Part shown: positions 28,596 through 36,811 of the stretch, piece by piece
Position numbering within the stretch: the stretch's first letter is position 1
Layout: each line of letters starts with the position of its first letter
Assembly (NCBI RefSeq): GCF_900105725.1
Contig: NZ_FNLM01000034.1
Coordinates: 1,364,001 to 1,428,000 of the forward strand
From: Gordonia westfalica
GTDB taxonomy: Bacteria; Actinomycetota; Actinomycetes; Mycobacteriales; Mycobacteriaceae
Length of the DNA stretch: 64,000 bases
Reading direction: 5' to 3'
Program-made: the position numbers and the translations under genes
The notes under the pieces: generated by a model
Databases searched by the model: none
Told to the model about the DNA's origin: nothing
The model's input: the letters and a program-made list of their open reading frames with translations, nothing else

Positions 28596-28607
28596 TACCG
28601 GCCGGTA
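28596..28607. promoter_or_regulatory. Palindrome upstream of fadD6
   Basis: TACCGGCCGGTA is a perfect 12-bp palindrome in the 77-bp gap before fadD6. ACCGG/CCGGT dyads are typical TetR-family operators in lipid metabolism of Mycobacteriales; which regulator binds is unknown. Confidence 0.4.
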
Positions 28608-28615
28608 GGAAAGTT

Positions 28616-29152
28616 CTACCGCTGTGTCGCCAACTCGATCGCCTCGTCGACCGACGCCGTGACCAGCAGCCGGTCCAGCGATCGCTGGGAGACGAATCCG
28701 GTTGTCGACAACTCTCGCAGCCAGTTGAGGAGCGGCGCGTAGAAATCGAAAGGATCGAGCAGAACCACCGGCTTGTCGTGCATGCCGAGGTAGCCGCCGG
28801 TCCAGGTCTCGAACAGCTCCTCGAGTGTTCCGATACCCCCTGGGAGCGTGATGAAACCGTCGGCCCGCTCATCCATGAGGCGCTTGCGCTCGCGCATGGT
28901 CTCGGTGATGACCAGTTCGTCCGACCCGAGGTCGGCGACCTCCCGTTCGATCAGCGACTTGGGGATGATGCCGATCGTGTTGCCGCCCTCCGCACGCGCC
29001 GCGGTGACCAGCGCGCCCATCATCGAGACGTTGCCGCCGCCGGACACGACGGTGTGGCCCGCACGCGCGAGGGCCGCCCCCACCTCGGAGGCGAGGTCGA
29101 GGAAGCGTTGCTCGACGGGACCGGACGCACAGTAGACACAGATGGCACTCAC
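28616..29152 (-). CDS. LOG-family protein (cytokinin riboside phosphoribohydrolase fold), Rv1205 type
   Basis: 178 aa with the LOG signatures SGGGNVSMMG and LPGGIGTLEELFE, and the conserved ERKRLMDERAD helix. LOG enzymes cleave N6-modified AMP to free base; Rv1205 has this activity in M. tuberculosis. The GTG at 29152 overlaps the stop of the second LOG-like gene upstream by 4 bp. Located between dapE and fadD6 as in mycobacteria. Confidence 0.9.
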   Translation of the reverse strand: MSAICVYCASGPVEQRFLDLASEVGAALARAGHTVVSGGGNVSMMGALVTAARAEGGNTIGIIPKSLIEREVADLGSDELVITETMRERKRLMDERADGFITLPGGIGTLEELFETWTGGYLGMHDKPVVLLDPFDFYAPLLNWLRELSTTGFVSQRSLDRLLVTASVDEAIELATQR

Positions 29153-29970
29153 CGGGCAATCGTGCCATCGACACCCGGCGGGTTCGCGCCGGGCCGTGTC
29201 GGCGCCGCCGCCTCGATGGCCGCGACGACGTCGTCGGGATCGTCGACGACGGTCAGCAGGTCCAGGTCCTCGGGCGAGATCATCCCGCGCGCGGCCAGGA
29301 CGTCGCGCATCCAGTCGAGCAGACCGCCCCAGAAATCGCTGCCCACCAGGACGATCGGGAAACGCACCACCTTCTTGGTCTGCACCAGGGTGAGGGCCTC
29401 GAACAGCTCGTCGAGCGTGCCCATGCCGCCGGGCAGGCAGACGAAGGCCTGCGCGTACTTCACGAACATGGTCTTGCGGACGAAGAAGTAGCGGAAGTTC
29501 ATCCCGAGGTCGACCCACGGGTTGAGTCCCTGCTCGAAGGGCAGCTCGATGTTGAGGCCGATGGACTGGGCACCCGCCTCGTGCGCGCCCTGGTTGGCCG
29601 CCTGCATCGCGCCGGGCCCGCCGCCCGTGATCACCGCGTAGCCGGCCTCGCCGAGCGCACGACCCACACGGACGCCGAGTGCGTACTCCGGCGAGTCCGG
29701 GGCGAGGCGTGCCGAACCGAAGACCGTCACCGCCTCGGCGACCTCGCTCATCGCGTCGAAGCCGGCGACGAACTCCGACTGGATGCGCAGCACCCGCCAC
29801 GAGTCGCGCATCGTGCGCTCGGCGCGACGATCCGCATCGCGCGGGTCGACCCATTCGAGAAGCCGCCGGTCCGTGGTCTTGCCGCGCTGCTCCGGGCGCA
29901 TGCGGATGGGTCCGACGTAGCAGACGTCGTCAGCGGCGGGATCGGCGGCAGGTTCCGGATCGGTCGACAT
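29149..29970 (-). CDS. Second LOG-family (TIGR00730-type) Rossmann protein
   Basis: 273 aa, larger than its neighbour. It has ITGGGPGAMQAANQGA and LPGGMGTLDELFEALT, the nucleotide and catalytic motifs of the LOG fold, plus an N-terminal arm of about 60 residues (RRLLEWVDPRDADR). Such longer members are common beside dapE in actinobacteria. The ATG at 29970 is preferred over a GTG ten codons upstream. It is coupled to the short LOG gene by a 4-bp overlap, so the two may form a hetero-oligomer or act on related nucleotides. Confidence 0.88.
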   Translation of the reverse strand: MSTDPEPAADPAADDVCYVGPIRMRPEQRGKTTDRRLLEWVDPRDADRRAERTMRDSWRVLRIQSEFVAGFDAMSEVAEAVTVFGSARLAPDSPEYALGVRVGRALGEAGYAVITGGGPGAMQAANQGAHEAGAQSIGLNIELPFEQGLNPWVDLGMNFRYFFVRKTMFVKYAQAFVCLPGGMGTLDELFEALTLVQTKKVVRFPIVLVGSDFWGGLLDWMRDVLAARGMISPEDLDLLTVVDDPDDVVAAIEAAAPTRPGANPPGVDGTIAR

Positions 29971-30021
29971 GCGGCTCACGCTAGCAGCGTGCGACGCCAC
30001 TCCCGGCTGCCGTCGGCCGGC

Positions 30022-31119
30022 TCAGGACAGGTAGGCGCGCAGCAGTTCGGTGACGGTGCGGATCTGTTCGACCGGGACGCGTTCGTCCCGGCGGTGCGCG
30101 AGGTTCGGGTCGCCGGGGCCGAGGTTGACCGCGGGGATGCCGAGCGCGGAGAACCGCGAGACGTCGGTCCAGCCGTACTTGGCGCGGAACCGCCCCTGCG
30201 CGGCCTCGACCAGGGCGGCCGCCGCCGGGTGGGCCAGGCCGGGCAGCGCACCGGCAGCGGCGTCGGTGACCTCGAGGGTGACGGTGCCGTCGGCGAGATC
30301 GGCGGCGAAGACCTCACGGACGTGGTCGAGGGCCTGATCGACGGATCGGTCGGGGGCGAAGCGGAAGTTGACGTCGACGTGCGCGGCGTCGGGGATCACG
30401 TTGCCGGCGACGCCGCCGCCGAGTCCGACCGCCGAGAGTCCCTCGCGGTACTCGCAACCGTCGATGTCGACCCGGCGCGGCTCGTAAGCGGCCAGCGTCG
30501 TCAGGACTCCCCCGAGTTTGTGGATCGCGTTGTCACCCATCCACGATCGGGCCGAGTGCGACCGCGTACCCGACGTGGACACCCGAACCCGCAGGGTTCC
30601 TTGGCATCCCGCCTCGATGAGACCGGCGGTGGGTTCGCCGAGGATCGCGACGTCACCGGCGAGCCACTCGGGCAGCTCCCGCTCGATGTCGTTGAGGCCG
30701 TTGAACTCGGCCGCGATCTCCTCACAGTCGTAGAAGATCAGCGTCAGGTCGTGTGCGGGATCCTCGAGTGTCGCGGCGAGATGGAGGAACACCGCATCCC
30801 CGGACTTCATGTCGACGGTGCCGCACCCGTGCAGGACGTCGCCCTCCTCGGGATGCGTCTCCCGGCGCGACGGCAGGTTGCCGGCGACGGGCACGGTGTC
30901 GAGATGACCGGCGAGGATGACGCGCTGCGCCTTGCCCCGGTTGGTGCGGGCGAGTACCCGGTTGCCGTGCCGGAGGATCTCGAAGCCCGTCGTCTGCTCT
31001 CGCAGTGCCGCTTCCACCGCGTCGGCGATGGCCGACTCGTTGCGCGATTCGCTCTCGATGTCGACGAGGGCGGCGGTCAGTTCGACGGGTTCGGCGGCGA
31101 GGTCGAGTGCGGTGCTCAC
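30022..31119 (-). CDS. dapE: Succinyl-diaminopimelate desuccinylase
   Basis: M20-family zinc hydrolase of the lysine/diaminopimelate pathway, 365 aa. Metal and catalytic motifs: [26 protein letters not shown] and [14 protein letters not shown]; dimer domain with [13 protein letters not shown]. It releases succinate from N-succinyl-L,L-DAP. The GTG start is followed by [14 protein letters not shown]. The partners dapD and dapC lie within 3 kb, so three DAP steps cluster here. Confidence 0.95.
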   Translation of the reverse strand: MSTALDLAAEPVELTAALVDIESESRNESAIADAVEAALREQTTGFEILRHGNRVLARTNRGKAQRVILAGHLDTVPVAGNLPSRRETHPEEGDVLHGCGTVDMKSGDAVFLHLAATLEDPAHDLTLIFYDCEEIAAEFNGLNDIERELPEWLAGDVAILGEPTAGLIEAGCQGTLRVRVSTSGTRSHSARSWMGDNAIHKLGGVLTTLAAYEPRRVDIDGCEYREGLSAVGLGGGVAGNVIPDAAHVDVNFRFAPDRSVDQALDHVREVFAADLADGTVTLEVTDAAAGALPGLAHPAAAALVEAAQGRFRAKYGWTDVSRFSALGIPAVNLGPGDPNLAHRRDERVPVEQIRTVTELLRAYLS

Positions 31120-31163
31120 GGACCCAACGGTAGCGGGGTTTCGACAAGCTCAACCGGCATGGG

Positions 31164-31742
31164 TCAGGCGGGCGGTGCGGTCAGTTCCGCAGCACCGAAG
31201 GAAACGCTGAACTTCACGCACCACAGGAACACCGCGGGATAGGCATCGAGGTCGACGTCGGCGGGGATCTCGTAGACCTGGTTGCCCTTGTTGCCTTTGA
31301 TCATCCCGAGGTCGACGTGCGGCGGGTCGGCGGCGGTCCGCCAGCCGCCGAACCCTTCGACCACCTCGGCCTGCGACAACCAGACGTGGACGTCGGGTCC
31401 GGTCGTCGTGTCGAGATTCTCGATCGCGAGAACCCTTGACCCGTCCGGCTTCTCGATGATCGACACGGTGCCGGAGGTCGAATGCTCATGGCTGATGAGC
31501 CGCCCCTCCGACAGGACGATGGGCGCGGCCTGCGGCGGTTGTCCGACCTGAGAGGTCGACGGCGTCACGGCGACGGGGATCTCGTCGTCGACCTCGGTGT
31601 CGACGAAGATCAGCCACGGCTGGAAGATCACCGCGGCGACCGCGACACCGAGAACGACCACGAACCCGACACCACCGAGCACCCAGGGCCAACGGCGGCG
31701 GCGCCGCGGGGCGGGCGGGGAAGGTCGGTCGTAGCCGGTCAT
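31164..31742 (-). CDS. DM13-domain membrane protein
   Basis: 192 aa. A basic stretch (PRRRRRWPW) is followed by one membrane helix (VLGGVGFVVVLGVAVAAVIF, about 20-40), then an extracytoplasmic DM13 domain ending VFLWCVKFSVSFGAAEL, with the conserved single cysteine. DM13 domains are proposed redox or electron-transfer modules; the function is unproven. The ATG at 31742 puts the helix in a normal place; a longer frame upstream looks spurious. It diverges from dapD. Confidence 0.8.
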   Translation of the reverse strand: MTGYDRPSPPAPRRRRRWPWVLGGVGFVVVLGVAVAAVIFQPWLIFVDTEVDDEIPVAVTPSTSQVGQPPQAAPIVLSEGRLISHEHSTSGTVSIIEKPDGSRVLAIENLDTTTGPDVHVWLSQAEVVEGFGGWRTAADPPHVDLGMIKGNKGNQVYEIPADVDLDAYPAVFLWCVKFSVSFGAAELTAPPA

Positions 31743-31871
31743 GGCTGCGACGATACGAGCCGCGAGGACCCTCCGACCAGGTCTTTGAGCCATTCGGATG
31801 ACGGGTGAGCACCGTGTGTCCCGATCTCGGGCCGGCGGGAGGCGCGGCGCCGATCACTAGGGCCGATCACC

Positions 31872-31877
31872 TAGACT
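31872..31877 (+). promoter_or_regulatory. Candidate -10 element of dapD (leaderless mRNA)
   Basis: TAGACT lies nine bases before the dapD GTG at 31886, placing the transcript start at or within two bases of the start codon. No clear -35 was seen. Confidence 0.4.
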
Positions 31878-31885
31878 CGGGTGTC

Positions 31886-32851
31886 GTGACAACTACTGGC
31901 GCACACGCAACTGGCATCGCAACCGTGATCGACGGGGGGTCGACTCCGGGAGTCGTGCTCGACGTCTGGTTCCCCGCACCCGAACTCGACGGCGTCGAGA
32001 CCGCCGAGACCGTCGTCCTCGACGAGGAGTCGACGCCGGCGGAACTGCGCGACCTGGTGGGTGTCGACGAGGCCCGCGGGGTCAAGACCGTCGCGGTCCG
32101 GACCGGCATCGCCGATCTGACCGCCGCCCCGGTCGACGCCTACGACGTCTACCTCCGACTCCACCTGCTCTCCCACCGGCTCATCGAGCCGCACGGCGCC
32201 AACCTCGAGGGCATCTTCGGGATGCTCACCAACGTCGTCTGGACCAACCACGGTCCGTGCGCGATCGAGGACTTCGAGACGGTGCGCGCCAAGCTGCGCG
32301 CCCGCGGTCCGGTGACCGTCTACTCGATCGACAAGTTCCCGCGCATGGTCGACTACGTCGTCCCCGGCGGTGTCCGCATCGGTGACGCCGACCGCATCCG
32401 CCTCGGCGCGCACCTCGCCGCCGGCACCACCGTGATGCACGAGGGCTTCGTGAACTTCAACGCCGGCACCCTCGGGTCGTCGATGGTCGAGGGTCGCATC
32501 TCGGCGGGCGTGGTCGTCGGCGACGGTTCCGACATCGGCGGCGGCGCGTCGACGATGGGCACGCTCTCCGGTGGCGGCAAGGAGATCATCTCGCTCGGCA
32601 AGCGCTGCCTGCTCGGCGCGAATTCCGGCTGCGGCATCCCGCTCGGCGACGACTGCGTCATCGAGGCCGGCCTGTATGTCACCGCCGGCACCAAGGTGAC
32701 CGGTCCGGACGGCACGCAGATCAAGGCGCGCGACCTGTCGGGTCAGTCGAACCTGCTGTTCCGTCGCAACAGCCTGACCGGCGCGGTCGAGGTCGTGCCG
32801 TGGAAGGGTGACGGCATCGCGCTCAACGAGGCGCTGCACAAGCACAACTGA
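31886..32851 (+). CDS. dapD: Tetrahydrodipicolinate N-succinyltransferase
   Basis: Actinobacterial-type DapD, 321 aa. The N-terminal domain is followed by a left-handed beta helix with hexapeptide repeats ([20 protein letters not shown], then [21 protein letters not shown]). It succinylates tetrahydrodipicolinate with succinyl-CoA in lysine/DAP synthesis. The GTG at 31886 is chosen from the family start ([13 protein letters not shown]) and a -10 box just upstream. Confidence 0.95.
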   Translation: MTTTGAHATGIATVIDGGSTPGVVLDVWFPAPELDGVETAETVVLDEESTPAELRDLVGVDEARGVKTVAVRTGIADLTAAPVDAYDVYLRLHLLSHRLIEPHGANLEGIFGMLTNVVWTNHGPCAIEDFETVRAKLRARGPVTVYSIDKFPRMVDYVVPGGVRIGDADRIRLGAHLAAGTTVMHEGFVNFNAGTLGSSMVEGRISAGVVVGDGSDIGGGASTMGTLSGGGKEIISLGKRCLLGANSGCGIPLGDDCVIEAGLYVTAGTKVTGPDGTQIKARDLSGQSNLLFRRNSLTGAVEVVPWKGDGIALNEALHKHN

Positions 32852-32860
32852 CGTCGCCGC

Positions 32861-32928
32861 AAACCCACCCTTTTTCGGCAAACCCAGCACCCTGACGGGT
32901 GGCGGGTTTGCCCAAAAAGGGTGGGTTT
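32861..32928. repeat. 25-bp inverted repeat with nested hairpin between dapD and dapC
   Basis: The left arm (32861-32885, beginning AAACCCACCC) and right arm (32904-32928, ending GGGTGGGTTT) are complementary over 25 bp with one mismatch. The 18-base loop holds a second hairpin, CACCC facing GGGTG around TGAC. The right arm includes most of the dapC stop codon. It lies between converging genes and can act as a two-way terminator, but its length and near-perfect arms with internal A5/T5 tracts are unlike ordinary terminators and suggest a mobile or REP-like repeat. Confidence 0.8.
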
Positions 32929-34069
32929 ATGCGGTGAGTCGCGCGGCCGCCGCCGCGATGCGCTCGTCCGTGCCGGTGAGTGCCATGCGGACATGCTTCT
33001 CCCCTGCCGGACCGTAGAAATCGCCGGGGGCGCATAGGATTCCGCGTTCGGCGAGCCAGGCGACGGTGTCGCGGCACGGCTCGTCGCGGGTGAGCCACAG
33101 GTACAGGCCCGCCTCGGAGTGGTCGACACGGAAGCCGGCCGCCTCGACCGCGGCGAGCAGGGTGCGGCGTCGCGCTGCGTAACGCTCCCGCTGCTCGATG
33201 GCGTGGGCGTCGTCGCGCAGGGCAGCGGTCATGGCCGCCTGGATCGGGAACGGCAGCATGAGACCGGCGTGCTTGCGCACCGCGAGGAGTTCGGCGATGA
33301 GCTCCGGGTCGCCGGCGAAGAAGCCCGCACGGTACGACGCGAGGTTGGAGATCTTCGACAGCGAGTGGACGGCGATCAGGCCGGTGTGGTCACCGTCGCA
33401 GACCCGCGGGTCGAGGATGGAGAGCGGCTCGCCCTCCCAGCTCAGTCCGAGGTAGCACTCGTCGGACACCACGACGGTGCCGCGTTCGCGCGCCCACCCG
33501 ACGACCTTGCGCAGATGGTCGACGCCGAGGATCTTGCCGGTCGGGTTCGACGGCGAGTTGATGAACATGAGTGCCGGGTTCGTCGGCCCCAGTGCGACGG
33601 TCGAGTCCGCGCGCACGGCGCGGGCACCGGCCAGCAGGGCACTCACCTCGTAGGTCGGGTAGGCGACCTCGGGGATCACCACATCGTCGCCCGGGCCCAG
33701 GCCGAAGGTCGACGCCAGACCGGCGATGGCCTCCTTGGTGCCGATGACCGGGAGGACGCCCGACTGGTCGAGATCGGTGACGCCGTGGCGGCGGATCAAC
33801 GACTCGGCGGCGGCCTCGCGGAGCTCGGTGGTGCCGACGGTCGTCGGGTACCCCGGGAACCCGGAGGCGGCGGCCAGTGCTTCACGGATGAGCTCCGGCA
33901 CCGGGTCCACCGGCGTGCCCACGGACAGATCGACGATCCCGTCGGGATGCGACTGCGCCGTGGCCTTCGCACCCGCGATGGTGTCCCACGGGAAGTCGGG
34001 AAGCCGACCGCTCACGCGCGTCGCCGACACGCGGAGCGGCGCTGCTGCGCGGGAGGTGGGTGTGCTCAC
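32927..34069 (-). CDS. dapC: N-succinyldiaminopimelate aminotransferase
   Basis: A fold-type I PLP aminotransferase of 380 aa. The N-terminal LPDFPWDTIAGAKA, the FINSPSNPTGKI motif, SDECYLG and the PLP-lysine segment SLSKISNLASYRAGF are visible. It makes N-succinyl-L,L-DAP in the lysine/DAP route, matching the nearby dapD and dapE. It follows fdxA by 49 bp on the same strand, the order found in M. tuberculosis (Rv1177-Rv1178). Confidence 0.93.
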   Translation of the reverse strand: MSTPTSRAAAPLRVSATRVSGRLPDFPWDTIAGAKATAQSHPDGIVDLSVGTPVDPVPELIREALAAASGFPGYPTTVGTTELREAAAESLIRRHGVTDLDQSGVLPVIGTKEAIAGLASTFGLGPGDDVVIPEVAYPTYEVSALLAGARAVRADSTVALGPTNPALMFINSPSNPTGKILGVDHLRKVVGWARERGTVVVSDECYLGLSWEGEPLSILDPRVCDGDHTGLIAVHSLSKISNLASYRAGFFAGDPELIAELLAVRKHAGLMLPFPIQAAMTAALRDDAHAIEQRERYAARRRTLLAAVEAAGFRVDHSEAGLYLWLTRDEPCRDTVAWLAERGILCAPGDFYGPAGEKHVRMALTGTDERIAAAAARLTA

Positions 34070-34118
34070 TGCGGCCAGTCCTATCCGTCCGGGCGGTCTA
34101 CGTCGAAGAAGTGGATCC

Positions 34119-34445
34119 TCAGTCTTCTTCGTTCATGGGCGGCAGGCCCTTGATGAAAGCCGGGTCGGCGTCGGTCTTGCCGACCTTGCTGGCTCCGCCG
34201 GGCGAGCCGAGGTCGTCGAAGAAGTCGGCGTTGGCGCTGACGTAGGGCTCCCACTCATCCGGGACATCGTCCTCGTAGAAGATCGCCTCGACCGGGCACA
34301 CCGGCTCGCACGCACCACAGTCGACGCACTCATCCGGCTGGATGTAGAGCATGCGTCCACCCTCGTAGATGCAGTCGACGGGGCATTCCTCCACGCAAGC
34401 CTTGTCCAGGACGTCGACGCAAGGCTCCGCGATGATGTAGGTCAC
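34119..34445 (-). CDS. fdxA: Seven-iron ferredoxin FdxA/FdxC
   Basis: 108 aa with the [3Fe-4S][4Fe-4S] cysteine pattern: Cys9, 17, 21, 25, then C40-x2-C43-x2-C46-x3-C50. The sequence (MTYIIAEPCVDVLDKACVEE) matches mycobacterial FdxC. Two GTG codons are adjacent at 34448 and 34445; the second gives the family start, and GAAGGAG lies upstream. It donates electrons, for example to P450s. The fdxA-dapC pair is conserved. Confidence 0.95.
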   Translation of the reverse strand: MTYIIAEPCVDVLDKACVEECPVDCIYEGGRMLYIQPDECVDCGACEPVCPVEAIFYEDDVPDEWEPYVSANADFFDDLGSPGGASKVGKTDADPAFIKGLPPMNEED

Positions 34446-34657
34446 CACTCACTCCTTCGCTAGGGAAGATCGTTGTCGGGCCGACACGGTGAGAAGCTCG
34501 GCGACGAGCACCCCTCCGGCGTCGGCGCCGGCGCGATCCGAGGGCTGGTCGAATCGCACCCCAGAGTATCCGCCCCGGTGGTGCCCACGACGAAATCACC
34601 CCCGGCTCCAGGGCGAACAAAAGCCCCGGTTGTAACGAGGATCACATCACAGACGGG

Positions 34658-35053
34658 TCATACGGTCACATCGAATCCGAGGTCGACGTCGCAGGCCGCC
34701 TGCCCGCCCCGGACGCCCCAGCTCTCGGTGGGCAGATCCCGGACGATGACGGTCACGTGGTCGCGCGGAATCCCGAACTCGGCGATGCGACCAACCACCT
34801 CGGCGTACAACCGCCGTTTCGCGTCGACGCTGCGTCCGGCGAAGCAGTCCACCGTCACGACCGTGTACTTCTCCGGTTCGGCGAGGGTCGGTGGCACCGC
34901 GAACCGCCGCGGCTCGTGGACCACCAGGCGGACGTGCTTGTCCTCTTCCGGGATACGGAACGCGGTGACCAGCGCGGAGTGGACGGCCTCGATGAGACCT
35001 TCCTCCACGAGGTCGGGATGTTCGGTGCGTACTTCGATGACCGTGCTCGGCAT
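34658..35053 (-). CDS. Tautomerase-family protein
   Basis: 131 aa starting Met-Pro (MPSTVIEVRTEHPDLVEEGL), the N-terminal proline being the catalytic base in the 4-oxalocrotonate tautomerase/MIF superfamily. This is the longer, two-beta-alpha-beta-unit type. It follows the flavin reductase gene by 50 bp on the same strand and may be the last gene of the monooxygenase operon, acting on a product of the oxidised substrate. The substrate is unknown. Confidence 0.75.
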   Translation of the reverse strand: MPSTVIEVRTEHPDLVEEGLIEAVHSALVTAFRIPEEDKHVRLVVHEPRRFAVPPTLAEPEKYTVVTVDCFAGRSVDAKRRLYAEVVGRIAEFGIPRDHVTVIVRDLPTESWGVRGGQAACDVDLGFDVTV

Positions 35054-35103
35054 TGCTCACGTATACCCGAGCGCCGGTCGTGGCGCCTCCGAATAGTTCG
35101 CGA

Positions 35104-35655
35104 CTACCTGAGTCGGAGAAATCCGTTGTTCCGGAAGATCAGCGGCGACGCCGCCCGTTCATGTCCGACCGACAGGACCTCGAAGGTGACGATCGTGTGA
35201 TCTCCGACTGGTGCAGCCCCGGCGATTGCACACTCCATCCACGTGGACGCGTCGTCGACGAAAAGCGCACCGCTCGGGGTGACGGTCGTCCGCACGTCCG
35301 AGAAACGGTCGCCGTCTTGGCCGGCGAGCTTCCGACAGACGGCCCCCTGATCCTCGGTGAGAACGGAGATCCCGATGCGATCGGCCCGGCTGAGGATCGG
35401 CCATGTCGTGGACTCGTTGCGGACCGAGAACGAGACCATCGGCGGCGCGTAGGACACCCCCACCGCCAACGACGTTGCCACCAGCCCCCGCGGCTCACCG
35501 TCGACCACCGCGCAGAGCGCGCCCACGGCTGCCGGAAAAGCGCTGAACGCTGTCATGATCTCGATGGAATATGAACGGACAGAAGCCATCACGCTGGCAG
35601 AGTCGCCGAATACATCGGGCGTTGCCTGGCGTGGAATGTCATCGACGTGAGACAC
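35104..35655 (-). CDS. Flavin reductase (FMN-binding split barrel), partner of the monooxygenase
   Basis: 183 aa. The split-barrel flavin reductase pattern is clear: GLVATSLAVGVSYAPPMVSF, then ISVLTEDQG and FVDDASTWMECAIAG. Such enzymes reduce FMN with NAD(P)H and pass FMNH2 to a separate monooxygenase. The GTG at 35655 has AAGGAAG six bases upstream; the frame further up is unrelated. It lies behind the exporter and the DszA/NtaA-type monooxygenase, which needs exactly this partner. Confidence 0.9.
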   Translation of the reverse strand: MSHVDDIPRQATPDVFGDSASVMASVRSYSIEIMTAFSAFPAAVGALCAVVDGEPRGLVATSLAVGVSYAPPMVSFSVRNESTTWPILSRADRIGISVLTEDQGAVCRKLAGQDGDRFSDVRTTVTPSGALFVDDASTWMECAIAGAAPVGDHTIVTFEVLSVGHERAASPLIFRNNGFLRLR

Positions 35656-35740
35656 AGTTCTTCCTTGTCTTGTGAGAGCGAAGTGAGGAAACCGGGGTCG
35701 AGCGCGGGCGAGGCACCGGCGCGCTCGACCCCGACGGGCG

Positions 35741-36811
35741 TCAACGAACGAGAACGAAGACACCGAGCAGGGACAATCCCGAAATGAGCGCCGTGCCGGT
35801 GAAAGTGAGAATCACCGGACGCCAGGTGGATCGAAACAATGTCCGGAGACTCACCCCGGCACCGAGTCCGAACATCGCGCCGGCGAGTATCGCTGTCTGC
35901 CAGGTCTCGACCACGTCGAGGAAACCGGCGGGCAGCACTCCGGTCGACCGAACCCCCGCGAAGGCGAGGAACGCGATCACGAACAGCGGGATCAGTGGTG
36001 GCCGTTTGCGAGTGCCGTCAGGATCCGCCTCATGTGACTCCTCGAAGCCGAGCACCGACGGCCACTTCCAGCGGAGCACTCCGACCGTCGCGACGATCGG
36101 CGCGAGGAGGACGACCCTGGTGAGCTTCACCAGGATTGCCACCCCCAAGGCCACCGACCCGGCCGTACTCGCCGCCGCCACCACCTGGCCGACCTCGTGG
36201 GTGCTCGAGCCGACCACGATGCCGAAGCTGCGGTCACCGAGCCCGAGCACCGGATGCAGGAGCGGCCAGCCGAACATGACCGCGGTTCCGAACAGGGTGA
36301 TCAGTCCGATCGCGAGACCAGCCTCGTTGTCGTCCGCGTCGGCCTGATCACGCACTCCGGCGATCGCCGAGGCACCACAGATCGATGTCCCGGCGGCAAT
36401 GAGGAGGGAACCTGACGGTGCGATGTTCAGGCGCCTACCCAGCCACACCATCGTCACGAACGTGATGATGGTGCTGAGGACTGCGGTCGCGACTACTCCC
36501 CAACCGAGACTCGCGACGGCCTGCAGGGGCAACGAGAACCCCAGCAAGGCGACTCCGGATCGGAGCGTCACCTTCGTCGCCTTCGCGAGACTGTCACCGA
36601 GGTTCTCCGGCACCAGACCGAGATTGGCCATCGCGATGCCGATCACCACAGACCAGGTCAGCGTGCCGAACACGCTGATCTGGGTGTGGAGATAGGTTCC
36701 GATGCACACCCCGACCGCCAGGAATCCTGCTGCGCGCAGCAAGTTCATGAGACCGGCGGAACGGCTCGGAGGGCTCGGTGCCGGTTCGGTCAGGGTTTCG
36801 GTGTCTGTCAA
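35741..36811 (-). CDS. YeiH-family putative sulfite/sulfate exporter
   Basis: A polytopic membrane protein of 356 aa with about ten helices and the PF03601/UPF0324 pattern (TWSVVIGIAMANLGL, GTSICGASAIAGVRD, GSSTHEVGQVVAAAS). TauZ-like members next to desulfonation genes are proposed to export sulfite or sulfate. It overlaps the monooxygenase stop by 4 bp (ATGA), so the two are made together. That pairing is the best clue that the monooxygenase releases sulfite. Confidence 0.85.
   Translation of the reverse strand: MTDTETLTEPAPSPPSRSAGLMNLLRAAGFLAVGVCIGTYLHTQISVFGTLTWSVVIGIAMANLGLVPENLGDSLAKATKVTLRSGVALLGFSLPLQAVASLGWGVVATAVLSTIITFVTMVWLGRRLNIAPSGSLLIAAGTSICGASAIAGVRDQADADDNEAGLAIGLITLFGTAVMFGWPLLHPVLGLGDRSFGIVVGSSTHEVGQVVAAASTAGSVALGVAILVKLTRVVLLAPIVATVGVLRWKWPSVLGFEESHEADPDGTRKRPPLIPLFVIAFLAFAGVRSTGVLPAGFLDVVETWQTAILAGAMFGLGAGVSLRTLFRSTWRPVILTFTGTALISGLSLLGVFVLVR

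Noticed and set aside
31120-31163. Dispersed repeat copy (TTTCGACAAGCTCAACC) between dapE and the DM13 gene
   Set aside because: This word is frequent in actinobacterial intergenic DNA, but only one copy occurs in the window, so a repeat cannot be supported here.
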